The notes: a model not told the origin generated them from the letters alone. A stretch of DNA of 64,000 nucleotides from an uncultured Aquimarina sp. (GCA_947498815.1 CANMLU010000014.1:1-64000), one strand, 5' to 3'. Counted from the first letter of the stretch, positions 39,836 through 49,091 are shown. Translations and numbers: made by a program.

Positions 39836-40549
39836 ATGAATAAAGACATCTTTGGAGAAGCAATACAAGATTTTTATAACAAGAACTACGATGAAGATAT
39901 TATTGTAAAGGCGCCAGATTTTGATGATGATACCATTCCTCTGCCCTATTTATTTAGATCGTATCATGAAATGCCACAAATTGAGCAAAAAGCATTAGAG
40001 CTGTCCTTCGGAAAAGTATTGGATGTAGGGTGCGGAGCCGGAAGTCATGGTTTATATCTCCAAAATGAAATGCAACTTGATGTAACTGCTATCGATATTT
40101 CTGAAGGAGCAGTTGACGTTTGTAAAAAGCGAGGAATCCGAAGTGCTTTTGTACAAGATATTTTTCAGTTAAAAAATGATACCTATGATACTTTATTATT
40201 TTTAATGAATGGAAGCGGAATTATAGGAAAATTAAATCGTATTGATCATTTTTTTACCCACATAAAAACACTTTTAAACGCAAATGGTCAGGTCTTCATA
40301 GATTCTTCGGATATCTCATACCTTTTTACAGATGATGAAGGTGGTTTTTGGATAGATGCTTCCACTGGATACTATGGAGAAATGCAATACAAATTAAACT
40401 ATAAGAATCTAGAATCGGATTGGTTTGATTGGTTATATATTGATTACAACACACTACAGAACGCTGCCAATGCCAATGGCTTTTTATGTGAATTAATAGT
40501 AGAAGGAGAAAACAATGATTATTTGGCCAGACTTACTTTGACAACTTAA
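39836..40549 (+). CDS. SAM-dependent class I methyltransferase
   Basis: A 237-residue soluble protein. The SAM-binding motif VLDVGCGAGSHGLYL is at about residues 60-75, followed by the acidic residue in TAIDIS. The remainder fits a small-molecule methyltransferase, but the substrate is unknown. The last 17 bp overlap the convergent DUF2059 gene. Confidence 0.88.
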   Translation: MNKDIFGEAIQDFYNKNYDEDIIVKAPDFDDDTIPLPYLFRSYHEMPQIEQKALELSFGKVLDVGCGAGSHGLYLQNEMQLDVTAIDISEGAVDVCKKRGIRSAFVQDIFQLKNDTYDTLLFLMNGSGIIGKLNRIDHFFTHIKTLLNANGQVFIDSSDISYLFTDDEGGFWIDASTGYYGEMQYKLNYKNLESDWFDWLYIDYNTLQNAANANGFLCELIVEGENNDYLARLTLTT

Positions 40550-41066
40550 ATCCCTGTGCTTCCAGTTTTTCGATCATGTCCTGATATAATGTACTGCTCC
40601 AAGATTCACTAACCTCTCCGACCATGGTTTTCAGGGATTCGCTTTGATTTTGCACTTTTTTACCAACTTCAGAAGCAAGAAAATTATTAAACTCTTCTTT
40701 TTGCTTTTCGGTTAGAGCCGACACATTCTGAACCATTTGTTTACCGGTTTCTGACTCGTAAAACAAAATCAATTCTTGTATATCTTTTTGAGTAAAATTA
40801 CTTTGATAGACAGATACCAACATAGACTTTATGTTTTCAAGTGCTTGGGGTTTTTCTTTCTGAAGTTCTACCCAAATACTTTCAGGTACACCTTGAGCGC
40901 TATATTGATTTTTTAGTAATTCGAACATCTGATCTACAGCTCCACTATATTGATTTTCTGTTCCATTTAATTTAAAATATCTTATCGCATCCTCTTGGTA
41001 TGATCTTTGCGGCAAACAAGCAGTAGCTATCAAAAATAATGTTAAAACAAAAATCAAGTTTCTCAT
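40533..41066 (-). CDS. DUF2059 family exported protein
   Basis: A 177-residue protein with an N-terminal signal ending in a Cys (FLIATACLPQ), so probably a lipoprotein. It has the helical DUF2059 motif QELILFYESETGKQMVQNV (about 107-125). Function unknown. Its 3' end overlaps the methyltransferase by 17 bp. Its start is 36 bp from the divergent metalloprotease gene. Confidence 0.82.
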   Translation of the reverse strand: MRNLIFVLTLFLIATACLPQRSYQEDAIRYFKLNGTENQYSGAVDQMFELLKNQYSAQGVPESIWVELQKEKPQALENIKSMLVSVYQSNFTQKDIQELILFYESETGKQMVQNVSALTEKQKEEFNNFLASEVGKKVQNQSESLKTMVGEVSESWSSTLYQDMIEKLEAQGFKLSK

Positions 41067-41102
41067 AAATTCGTTTATTTACATTTCTTTTATAAAAATC
41101 TT

Positions 41103-41882
41103 ATGCAAATTACAAAATTCTTAGGTTACCTATTTATATCATCTTTTATACTTATTGGGTGTTCTAATGATGATGTTCAAGAAAATGGTGGCCCTGTTAA
41201 TAGTGCATTACCTACCAGTAATAGACAACCCCTAGGAAGCTCTGCTAATGATCTTTTGAGTGATACCAATTTTAACAGTATTACGATAGAAATGGTAGCT
41301 GTACAAGGATTTGAACCTACATTAACTGCGGTAAACGCCTTTAGAGAATTTTTAGAAGAACGAATATTTAAACCTGATGGAATTATTATCAATCAGCGTA
41401 CAGTAAGCTCATCAAATAATGCTCCTTTTACGATTGAAGAAATTGCCGAAATCGAAAATAATGAAAGAACACTATTTAATGAAGCAGATAACATCACGGT
41501 ATATGTATATTTTGCAGATGGGAGTAAAGAAGATGACGCAGATCAACAAGTTACTCTGGGTTCTGCCTATTTAAATACATCGATGGTAATTTATGAGGGT
41601 ACGCTTCGAATATTAAGCTCTAGGCCAAGAGCTCCATTATTAAGCACAATAGAGACAGCCACTTTGAATCATGAATTTGCACACCTTATGGGATTGGTTA
41701 ATATAGGAACTCCTTTACAAACAGAACATGAAGATCCCGAGTCTTCTGGTCACTGCAATGTATCTAGTTGCCTTATGGAAGCAGCTATCGAGTTTGGTAG
41801 TGGTATGATGACTATGGGTGATGCCATTCCGGAGCTTGATGCACAATGCATTGCCGATTTACAAGCCAATGGAGGAAGGTAA
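41103..41882 (+). CDS. Zinc metalloprotease lipoprotein (archaemetzincin-like motif)
   Basis: A 259-residue lipoprotein (FILIGCSND, Cys about 20). The zinc site HEFAHLMGL lies at about residues 196-204, followed by an HxD-rich linker and CNVSSCLM (about 225-232). The pattern HExxHxxG plus C-x4-C-x-M resembles archaemetzincins, except that the usual third metal ligand position is not clear. The family is annotated in Flavobacteriia as a membrane metalloprotease. Substrate unknown. It is followed 45 bp later by an esterase lipoprotein. Confidence 0.8.
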   Translation: MQITKFLGYLFISSFILIGCSNDDVQENGGPVNSALPTSNRQPLGSSANDLLSDTNFNSITIEMVAVQGFEPTLTAVNAFREFLEERIFKPDGIIINQRTVSSSNNAPFTIEEIAEIENNERTLFNEADNITVYVYFADGSKEDDADQQVTLGSAYLNTSMVIYEGTLRILSSRPRAPLLSTIETATLNHEFAHLMGLVNIGTPLQTEHEDPESSGHCNVSSCLMEAAIEFGSGMMTMGDAIPELDAQCIADLQANGGR

Positions 41883-41927
41883 TCAATACCAAAAAACAGA
41901 CTCACCGCACATAAAAATTTGTAAAGT

Positions 41928-43184
41928 ATGAAACTCATAGGTTATTGCATTTTATGTGCAATTTTATTCATTGGCAGTACTTCATGTACAAAAAAAGCTA
42001 AACCAAATCCAAAGGCAAATTCCGGTATTACTATAGGGCAGATAGATACATTAAACTCAAATATCCTTGGAGAAAATAGAGAGCTAATAATTTACCTTCC
42101 AGAAAGTGCAAAAGATCCTAAACTAAAAAGAGAACAATATCCCGTTGTCTATTTATTAGATGGTAGATATCCTTTTATCCCATTTGTTAGTATGCTGCGA
42201 ACATATAGTGAAATGTATGACAACAAAATACTTCCAGAAATGATCGTAGTAGGGATATCCAACACCAATCGAACTTTTGATTTTTCGCCAACTACTGCCG
42301 ATAATCCTGAGCAATTTGGAGGTGGTGAGAAATTTTTAGAATTTATTGAAAAAGAACTATTCGCTTATGTAGAACAAACCTATTCTGGTTCCCAAAAAAA
42401 CAGAACCATCATTGGACACTCTTTTGGAGGTTTGGTGGTCATGAATTCATTAACAAGACATCCCGAATTATTTCAAAACTATTTATTGATCGATGGCAGT
42501 TTATGGTTTGATAATGAATTATTTCTTACCAATCAAGAGTATAGTATACAAAATAAGGATTTAAGTACCAAGAATCTGTACATCGCCGCTGCGAACACGG
42601 CTACTTATGACAGTACACTCGAGACTATAAAAAATGACTCCATTTCTGCAAACGGATATGTAAGACATCATTTAGAACTGGTAAAACAGATTCAAAATAT
42701 GAAAAAAGGTAATCCGAATATGGATTGGAAATACTATCAAAATGATACTCATGGCAGCACAGCTTATTTGGCATATCTCGATGCATTTCGATTTTTCTAT
42801 TCATGGTTTGAGTTTAAAAAAGAAACTAAGTACATGACCAAATACTTTGTTCCAGAAACCAAAGAAGATCGATTTGCTACCCTAACCAAATCGCATTTTG
42901 AAAAGGTTTCCGAAAAACTCGGATATACGTTTCTTCCGCAAGAAGAATGGATTCGGGGTAGTGCCGAAATGCTTCTTAATTTTCATAAACAGAAAGGTCA
43001 AGCCTTGGAAACTTTCTTATTAAATAAAGAATATTATCCTAATAGCCCATTTACACATAAAGACCTGGCTGACTTTTATCTTTCAATACAAGATACTGTT
43101 AAAGCAATACAGCATTACAAAAGAGTATTGGAACTGGAAAATATCCCTGATGTTAGACAGACATTAAATGCGATTGATCACTAG
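41928..43184 (+). CDS. Alpha/beta-hydrolase esterase (IroE/Fes-like) lipoprotein with TPR tail
   Basis: A 418-residue lipoprotein (FIGSTSCTK, Cys about 20). The esterase domain spans about residues 35-300, with the nucleophile in GHSFGGLVV (Ser about 164) and a likely catalytic His in NDTHGSTAY (about 283). The tail (about 345-418) has helical repeats such as PFTHKDLADFYLSIQDTVKAI. The family hydrolyses esters such as ferric-siderophore or feruloyl esters; the substrate here is unknown. No iron-uptake genes are adjacent. Confidence 0.85.
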   Translation: MKLIGYCILCAILFIGSTSCTKKAKPNPKANSGITIGQIDTLNSNILGENRELIIYLPESAKDPKLKREQYPVVYLLDGRYPFIPFVSMLRTYSEMYDNKILPEMIVVGISNTNRTFDFSPTTADNPEQFGGGEKFLEFIEKELFAYVEQTYSGSQKNRTIIGHSFGGLVVMNSLTRHPELFQNYLLIDGSLWFDNELFLTNQEYSIQNKDLSTKNLYIAAANTATYDSTLETIKNDSISANGYVRHHLELVKQIQNMKKGNPNMDWKYYQNDTHGSTAYLAYLDAFRFFYSWFEFKKETKYMTKYFVPETKEDRFATLTKSHFEKVSEKLGYTFLPQEEWIRGSAEMLLNFHKQKGQALETFLLNKEYYPNSPFTHKDLADFYLSIQDTVKAIQHYKRVLELENIPDVRQTLNAIDH

Positions 43185-43262
43185 TTTAATTAAATCTTTA
43201 TTACATAATATAGTAGCCAATGCAATTAATAAATGATCCCAAAGCATAGACAACTAGACAAG

Positions 43263-43295
43263 AAAAAGCACCATCTTTTTATGATGATGCTTTTT
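43263..43295. terminator. Bidirectional terminator between the esterase and DoxX genes
   Basis: AAAAAGCACCATC pairs with GATGATGCTTTTT with one mismatch. The run of T on the plus strand and A on its left serve both directions. Confidence 0.75.
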
Positions 43296-43335
43296 AAAAA
43301 TCACTCGCATTCCTATTCATCAATCTTTCTCATAT

Positions 43336-43725
43336 TTAATTTGTTTTTATAGGTGTACCAGGTACTACATCTATAAGTTTTACTAAGGAAAAAGCACCAA
43401 TAGCCATCACAATATCACGCACTGCTACATCAATATAATGTCCACCAAAGACCAAAGTAAGTGCAATAGCCAGTAACCAACCCATTACTACATATCCTCC
43501 TATCTTTGGGCGAGAAAGCACCAAAATCCCCGCAACAATTTCGATAACTCCAACGATCATCATAAAAGCAGAGGTATCAAAGGGAAGTATACCTGCAAAC
43601 CCTGATGAAACATACTGACTCCAATTGGCAAGTATATTCGTAAATTTATCCAGACCTGCCACCATGGGAACAAGGCCGTATGTATATTTTAATAAGGTAA
43701 CTACTACATTAATTTGTGAAGTCAT
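43336..43725 (-). CDS. DoxX-like membrane protein
   Basis: A 129-residue protein with four hydrophobic helices and the motif VPMVAGLDKFTNILANW near the N-terminus, typical of DoxX/DoxD-like proteins. These are small quinone-related or thiosulfate-oxidation-associated membrane proteins with variable roles. It is divergent from an ECF sigma factor, and the two share an 18-bp palindrome in the 111-bp gap. Confidence 0.8.
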   Translation of the reverse strand: MTSQINVVVTLLKYTYGLVPMVAGLDKFTNILANWSQYVSSGFAGILPFDTSAFMMIVGVIEIVAGILVLSRPKIGGYVVMGWLLAIALTLVFGGHYIDVAVRDIVMAIGAFSLVKLIDVVPGTPIKTN

Positions 43726-43778
43726 AATTCTAATTGTTTTTTAGTTATTTGATTTTTAGATAAAAAACAGATCATTCG

Positions 43779-43796
43779 GTTACAAAACTTTGTAAC
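43779..43796. promoter_or_regulatory. Shared palindrome between DoxX and the ECF sigma gene
   Basis: GTTACAAA-AC-TTTGTAAC, a perfect palindrome with a 2-bp centre. A further TTACAAA copy lies 8 bp downstream (about 43800-43806). Placed 40-60 bp from both start codons, it may be an operator for both genes or a sigma-specific promoter element. Confidence 0.55.
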
Positions 43797-43836
43797 TTTT
43801 TACAAACTTTTTAATCTAAAGGATAAACAACACATT

Positions 43837-44514
43837 ATGGAACCCATTAAGATCAATGATTATAGGACTCATAAAATATCCGACACTGATGTGATACACC
43901 GCATTCATGCAGGAGAAAAAGAACTGTATGAAATTCTTCTAAGAAGGAATAACCAAAAATTATATCGGGTTATACGAGGTTATATTAATGACCAGAAAGA
44001 AATAGAAGATATCATGCAAAACACCTATTTAAAAGCTTATGAGAAGTTGCATCAGTTTAAACATAATTCACTGTTTTCGACCTGGTTAATACGAATCGGA
44101 ATTAATGAGGCATTGGCTCGATTGAAAATAAAAGGAAAGTATACTAACCTGGATCTACATTCATCAGAAAATAGTACTTATAAAGATCTTATACTTGAAG
44201 TCCCTGATGCAGAGCAGTTAAATCCCGAAAAGAAAATGATCAGAAAAGAAGCAAATCAAATACTAGAAAGAACTATAGATCAGTTGGACATAAAATACAG
44301 AACCGTGTATATCCTAAGAGAAATTGAAGGTATGAGTATTTCTGAGATATCGGATTGTTTGGATATAACCACATCAAACGTAAAGGTACGTCTTCATCGC
44401 GCCAAAGATATGATTAGACAAGAGCTCTACGAACTATCATTGGATACTGATATTTTTGAATTCGGGTTTAACAAATGCGACAATCTCGTAGAAAAAGTAA
44501 TGCGTGCAATTTAA
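43837..44514 (+). CDS. RNA polymerase sigma-70 factor, ECF subfamily
   Basis: A 225-residue sigma factor. Region 2 (about 25-100) has EIEDIMQNTYLKAYEKLHQF, and region 4 (about 150-200) has TVYILREIEGMSISEISDCL followed by TTSNVKVRLHRAKDMI. The C-terminus carries an extra tail to 225 with two cysteines absent from the core. No anti-sigma factor gene is adjacent; the neighbour across the palindrome is DoxX. Its stop overlaps the convergent amidohydrolase stop by 4 bp. Confidence 0.93.
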   Translation: MEPIKINDYRTHKISDTDVIHRIHAGEKELYEILLRRNNQKLYRVIRGYINDQKEIEDIMQNTYLKAYEKLHQFKHNSLFSTWLIRIGINEALARLKIKGKYTNLDLHSSENSTYKDLILEVPDAEQLNPEKKMIRKEANQILERTIDQLDIKYRTVYILREIEGMSISEISDCLDITTSNVKVRLHRAKDMIRQELYELSLDTDIFEFGFNKCDNLVEKVMRAI

Positions 44515-46133
44515 TACACTTTTTCTCCATTTAAATACGTTGCTTTCACTTTAATGTTCGGGATTTTATCCTCTTCGACCTCCATGATATTATCTTCAAG
44601 GATTACAAAATCCGCAAATTTACCAGGAGTAATACTTCCTTTTTCGATTTCTTCAAAGTTACTATACGCAGCCCACAAAGTCATTCCTTTCAAGGTTTCT
44701 TTGCGAGTAAGTGCATCTTGTATTTGAAAACCACCCTCGGGATATTGCTTTAAATCTTTACGAGCGACTGCCGCATAAAAGGTAAAGAACGGGCTCACCT
44801 GCTCCACAGGATAATCGGTACCCAATGCTATTCTACCCGTTTTTTCTAATAGTTTTTTATACGCATATGCACCTTTGATACGCTCCTCTCCTAGTCGCTC
44901 GTCTGCCCAATACATATCACTAGTTGCATGCGTAGGTTGCACACTCATTACAAGATTGTCATTTAACATCTCAAACTCTTCTGGTGCTACTACCTGTGCG
45001 TGCTCGACACGCCATCTGCGATCAGATTTATTTTGCAACACATCATAATAGGTTTTTATGACCACGGCATTGGCAGAATCCCCAATCGCATGGGTATTCA
45101 TCTGAAACGGAGACCCTGCTAGTCGTTTTGCAAGTGCTTTAAACTCTTCATTACCTATTACCATTGCTCCATGATGACCATCCTGATCACTATAGGGTTG
45201 TTTTAAAGCTGCGCCTCTGGATCCTAATGCTCCGTCTGCATATACTTTAAAAGATGACACATTAAGCTTGTCTGTTTTATGTACTCCATTCTTTAAATAA
45301 TGGTCCACATACTCGGGTACATTACTCACCATGGCATACATTCTTATTTTAAGTTCTCCTGCTTTTTGTAAGCTATCCACCAAAGCAATCACCTCTGGAC
45401 TCAACCCCGCATCATCTACTGTAGTAAGCCCATAACCGAAATTAATAGCCTCGGCATCTTTTAACGCCTGCACTTGTTCTTTGATTGTAGGTTCTGGGAT
45501 CACCGCACCTATTAATCCCATGGGATTATCGATCAATACTCCTGTAAGTTTACCATCTTTTTTAAGGATCTCCCCTCCTGTTACCTCAGTATCTACTGTG
45601 ATCTTGGCCATGTCCAATGCTACTTGATTAACCAAGAGTGCATGCCCGTCTATACGTCGTACCGCAACTGGCGTATTTGGGAATAGACTATCCAGTTTTT
45701 CTTTGGTCGGAAACTCTTTTACTTCCCAATCATTTTGATCCCAACCACGACCCGTAATAAAGGATACATTTTTTTGTTTCTGAAAAGTTACAATACGTTC
45801 CAGCACCTCATCATAACTTTTTGTCCCACGCAGGTCGACTTTTTGTTGTTGCATCCCCAATCCATAAAAATGACAATGCGCATCAATTAAGCCAGGCACA
45901 ATCGTTTTACCATCTGCGTCCAAGGTATTCGTTGTTATATAGTTTTTAGAGATTTCTGCTGTACTACCGATAGCTACAAACTTACCATCCTTAATAGCAA
46001 AAGCCTCTGCATTAGGTTGGTTATCCTCGACTGTATATACATTGGCATTCACCACTAATAGATCTACTGGCTGTGGTTTTTGGCAAGAAACAAAGACAAG
46101 TATGCTAACAAATAGTAAGGACAGTTTTTTCAT
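44511..46133 (-). CDS. YtcJ-like amidohydrolase lipoprotein
   Basis: A 540-residue metal-dependent hydrolase with a lipobox (ILVFVSCQK, Cys about 17). Metal-ligand motif DAHCHFYGLG lies at about 85-94, KVYADGALGSRGAALKQP at about 300-317, a conserved HAIGDSAN at about 350-357, and the catalytic Asp in ALGTDYP. This is the TIM-barrel of the YtcJ/amidohydrolase-3 family, often assigned to N-substituted amide or formamide hydrolysis. The true substrate is unknown. A short TCCCGA/TCGGGA hairpin (46148-46163) sits 14 bp before the ATG. Confidence 0.9.
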   Translation of the reverse strand: MKKLSLLFVSILVFVSCQKPQPVDLLVVNANVYTVEDNQPNAEAFAIKDGKFVAIGSTAEISKNYITTNTLDADGKTIVPGLIDAHCHFYGLGMQQQKVDLRGTKSYDEVLERIVTFQKQKNVSFITGRGWDQNDWEVKEFPTKEKLDSLFPNTPVAVRRIDGHALLVNQVALDMAKITVDTEVTGGEILKKDGKLTGVLIDNPMGLIGAVIPEPTIKEQVQALKDAEAINFGYGLTTVDDAGLSPEVIALVDSLQKAGELKIRMYAMVSNVPEYVDHYLKNGVHKTDKLNVSSFKVYADGALGSRGAALKQPYSDQDGHHGAMVIGNEEFKALAKRLAGSPFQMNTHAIGDSANAVVIKTYYDVLQNKSDRRWRVEHAQVVAPEEFEMLNDNLVMSVQPTHATSDMYWADERLGEERIKGAYAYKKLLEKTGRIALGTDYPVEQVSPFFTFYAAVARKDLKQYPEGGFQIQDALTRKETLKGMTLWAAYSNFEEIEKGSITPGKFADFVILEDNIMEVEEDKIPNIKVKATYLNGEKVY

Positions 46134-46381
46134 GATGTTGAGTTTGATCCCGACATTTCGGGAGTGTTTTGTGAAGGCTAAAAATAGGAATATATGTATT
46201 GTATAGAGGTTAAGGTTTTCTTAATAAAGAGTGTTCTGTCATTTTGGTGTTATGATATGTTTGTAGATGGTTTAGTATATTAGAATTATAACCATTCTGG
46301 AGTAACTATATACAATTATTGGTAGTAATTTACGGAAGGAACTGTAACAAAAGTATAAATAGTTATGTCTTTAGATAAAAA
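46134..46381. promoter_or_regulatory. Divergent intergenic region with hairpin and weak plus-strand -7 motif
   Basis: A 248-bp gap. TCCCGA-CATT-TCGGGA (46148-46163) forms a small hairpin in the amidohydrolase leader. TATGTTTG (46256-46263) on the plus strand fits TAnnTTTG, but no -33 box is at the expected spacing. Nothing else is recognised. Confidence 0.35.
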
Positions 46382-47422
46382 ATGACTAAAACCATAATAT
46401 TACTGTTTTTAACCTTGATTGGACTTAGTTCTAATGCACAGAGCACACAAGAACTATTAGGTTTCGATTTTGAAGGAGTTAAACTATCAGGAATATTGAA
46501 TTTCCCAAGAGATAAAGAACCGAAAGGAATTGTGCTAATTGTTCACGGAGATGGAAAAACCAACGCAGTAGCTGGAAATTGGTGGTATGATGTGCGCAAC
46601 GCAATAGCAAAAGCAGGTTATGCCACTTTTATGTGGGACAAAACGGGTTGCGGTAATAGCGAAGGCACATATAAGAACGGAAGACCTGTTGAGAGTGAGG
46701 CTTTAGAAGTAATAGCGGCTATTAACAACCTGAAAAAAAGCAAAATAAAAGGTTCACATAAAATAGGTTTATGGGGAATTAGTAGAGCTGGTTGGATTAA
46801 CCCAATTGTTATTGATAAATTCAATGATATTGATTTTTGGATTTCTGTAAGTGGAGTTGATGATGATGAAACCTTCAAATATCTATTAGAACAAAATTTA
46901 CGCATCAATGGTCATCCAAAAGATAGTATCAACCTTATGGTAAATGAATGGCATAACGGTATTCTACTATCTCGTGGTGGTGCAAGTTATAAATATTACC
47001 TTTCTACAACCAAAAACCTACAAAACAATAAATTTTGGCAAAAAATCACTAACGGTGGTATAAACGAGAAAAGTTATTATGAATATCAAAAAGTATTACA
47101 AAATTCCACTTTAGATAAAGAAACCGAATTACCATTATATGTAGAAAATTTTGACCAGATACTATCGAGAATCGATATTCCTGTTTTGGCCCTATTTGGA
47201 GAAGCTGATATGACTGTAGATTGGAAGAAAACCAAGAAACTTTACGAAAAAACATTAGAGTCAAAAACTGATTTGACTGTAGAACTCTTTCCTAATTGCA
47301 ACCATAACATGTGGCAATGCTCAACAGGAGGAATTTATGAGCTTCAAGACGATAACAAAGACTATGTGAGGTGTGATGGTTTTTTAGATTTGATTACAAA
47401 CTGGTTAAAAGAATTAAAGTAA
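46382..47422 (+). CDS. Exported alpha/beta hydrolase
   Basis: A 346-residue secreted serine hydrolase with a signal peptide (ILLFLTLIGLSSNAQ). The nucleophile elbow is GLWGISRAGWI (Ser about 137), the oxyanion region is IVHGDGK, the acid Asp is in LFGEADMTVD, and the His is in NCNHNMWQ near the C-terminus. The fold is like dienelactone hydrolase or BAAT-type peptidases. Substrate unknown. It is followed by an AT-rich spacer and small accessory genes, suggesting a locally acquired block. Confidence 0.82.
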   Translation: MTKTIILLFLTLIGLSSNAQSTQELLGFDFEGVKLSGILNFPRDKEPKGIVLIVHGDGKTNAVAGNWWYDVRNAIAKAGYATFMWDKTGCGNSEGTYKNGRPVESEALEVIAAINNLKKSKIKGSHKIGLWGISRAGWINPIVIDKFNDIDFWISVSGVDDDETFKYLLEQNLRINGHPKDSINLMVNEWHNGILLSRGGASYKYYLSTTKNLQNNKFWQKITNGGINEKSYYEYQKVLQNSTLDKETELPLYVENFDQILSRIDIPVLALFGEADMTVDWKKTKKLYEKTLESKTDLTVELFPNCNHNMWQCSTGGIYELQDDNKDYVRCDGFLDLITNWLKELK

Positions 47423-47431
47423 AACTACCAC

Positions 47432-47558
47432 CAACACGGTGTACAAGTTATAGCGGTTAATGAAAATAAACGAAAATATAAACATAAAAAAGGTCAGTAC
47501 GAAACCGAAAGTTTTGTAAGTAGAACCCCACTACTACTCATACACAATACCGTTGAAC
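47432..47558. repeat. Imperfect inverted-repeat spacer, possible attC-like or REP element
   Basis: CAACACGGTGTA (47432-47443) and TACACAATACCGTTG (47541-47555) are imperfect inverted copies at the two ends of a 127-bp AT-rich spacer. The right end reads GTTGAAC, fitting the integron core GTTRRRY; the left end CACCAAC does not fit RYYYAAC well. There is no integron integrase in the window. Treat as a hint only. Confidence 0.3.
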
Positions 47559-47603
47559 ACGCTTAAAAAAATGGAAAAATCAAAATAATCACTAAGATAA
47601 AAT

Positions 47604-48035
47604 ATGATAGGAGATAAAATAAAAGGTTTAGGAGAGGTTATAATTTTGGTCGAAAATATTCATAAAGTCAAGCAATTTTATGAAAAAGTAATTGGTCTAG
47701 AAATCCTTGAAGAGGATACCCATTTTGTTTTTTTTAAGATTGCCGAAGGTTTTGGAGGGCATACACAAATTTTAGGTCTTTTTGATAATTCTATTCCAGC
47801 GGCTTTTGGACAAATACGTGAAAAACCTCAAATCAAAAATTCCAGCCTTCATCATCTAGCCCTAGAAATTAGTAAAGTCGATTATGACGCAATTTTAAAT
47901 ACCCTTACAAAAAACGAGGTCGAGGTAGAGACAAGAATTTTTAATTGGATACAATGGAAATCAATCTATTTAAAAGACCCTGAAATGAATGTCGTTGAAT
48001 TGGTTTGTCATGATGCTACTATAGAAAAAAAATAA
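47604..48035 (+). CDS. VOC-family protein (glyoxalase/bleomycin-resistance fold)
   Basis: A 143-residue protein with the paired beta-alpha-beta-beta-beta modules of the vicinal oxygen chelate fold (GEVIILVENIHKVKQFYEKV at the start, SSLHHLALEISKVDYDAI in the middle, KSIYLKDPEMNVVELVCHD at the end). Candidate metal ligands are His 92 or 93 and Glu near 132. It could be a lyase, dioxygenase or binding protein. No specific assignment is possible. Confidence 0.85.
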   Translation: MIGDKIKGLGEVIILVENIHKVKQFYEKVIGLEILEEDTHFVFFKIAEGFGGHTQILGLFDNSIPAAFGQIREKPQIKNSSLHHLALEISKVDYDAILNTLTKNEVEVETRIFNWIQWKSIYLKDPEMNVVELVCHDATIEKK

Positions 48036-48043
48036 TTTTAACA

Positions 48044-48429
48044 TTGAACAAACCAAATAACAAATCAGATATTATCGAATTTGATCATGATGTGTTTGTC
48101 AAAATAACACAAACTGATTTCGAATATCATTTTGGGGTTATTAACAGGTATGTTACTAAAATACCAATTGATAAAATTCGCAAAGTTGAATATAGTATCT
48201 CTTCTTACGGCCAAATGAAAAATGGTTGTAATTTCCTTTTTTCATTTTTTGGTCTGACTCACCAGACAATTTAGATCGCGATATTTCTCATCCAAAACTT
48301 ATCCTTACGTATAGACCTTTAGATAGCCCAAGATGGGTGACAAAAGAATTCTATTATAAAGGCCTAAACAAAGACAAAGCCGATAAAATTATAAGCATAT
48401 TAAAAATGAGGAACAAAGATTTAGCATAA
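48044..48429 (+). pseudogene. Frameshifted gene of unknown function
   Basis: The first part begins at a TTG and encodes 76 residues up to a stop at 48274. From about 48250 the -1 frame continues for about 60 more residues (WSDSPDNLDRDISHPKLILT, ending NKDLA at 48429). The switch falls at two runs of six T, so a lost T (deletion or sequencing error) is the simplest explanation. The rebuilt protein of about 128 residues, with a beta-rich N-terminus, looks like a small PH-like or membrane-associated domain, but I do not recognise it firmly. It lacks an ATG start. Confidence 0.65.
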
Positions 48430-48488
48430 AGAAAACCACCTCTCAGACTTTAATCCTCCAAGGCCCATATAAGCTGTAATTATTTGTA

Positions 48489-49091
48489 TTATCTATTGAT
48501 ATCATATATCTCTTTACTATCATACATCTTTTTTAGATCCGTTTTTGATATCCCATAGGTATATTCTGGATAGTTTTCTTCCTTATCAATTTTATAAATT
48601 CGACTTTTTTTCTCTATCTCGTAATCATTAGGAGCCACAATCACGCTATCTGCGGTTACTTGCATGACCTTTAATGTAGAGTAATACCCGCTCTCCGTCT
48701 TAAATTCATAAATATCTCCAATCGCTGGGGCCACAAGATATTCCTGATCCATTTTTTTACCTTGTTTGCCTATATAAATAAACCAAACCACCAAAAAAGA
48801 TATTAATAGTAAACCGGCGTATTGCCATATATGCGGTTTATGGTCGCCTTTTAAATTATTGTATTCACTTTTAATATCATCGGGCATTTCTTTCTTTTTC
48901 ATGACCAGTTTACAATGTTGACATTCCGTAACACCCGTTTTGCCATAAGGAAATAGTGGAATCCAAAAAATATGGGCGTGTTTGCTATAGACACTAATTA
49001 TTGTTGATCCTTTTGTGTTACAACTTGGACATACAGCAGTTTGAGATTTTGCTGTATGTAAATGAGCAGATCTCCATCCGTAAATTATCAT
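48489..49091 (-). CDS. Zinc-ribbon membrane protein
   Basis: A 200-residue protein. The N-terminal zinc ribbon has two CxxC pairs (CPSCNTKG at about 21 and CQHCKLVM at about 56), and one transmembrane helix lies at about 90-107 (QYAGLLLISFLVVWFIYIG). The C-terminal domain (110-200) has a beta-rich pattern. Family members are widespread in Bacteroidetes with unknown function. Confidence 0.75.
   Translation of the reverse strand: MIIYGWRSAHLHTAKSQTAVCPSCNTKGSTIISVYSKHAHIFWIPLFPYGKTGVTECQHCKLVMKKKEMPDDIKSEYNNLKGDHKPHIWQYAGLLLISFLVVWFIYIGKQGKKMDQEYLVAPAIGDIYEFKTESGYYSTLKVMQVTADSVIVAPNDYEIEKKSRIYKIDKEENYPEYTYGISKTDLKKMYDSKEIYDINR

Noticed and set aside
48236-48256. Programmed -1 frameshift in the small gene
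   Set aside because: The zero-frame codons do not form a proper X XXY YYZ heptamer at the second T run, and there is no clear stimulatory structure; mutation or sequencing error is simpler.
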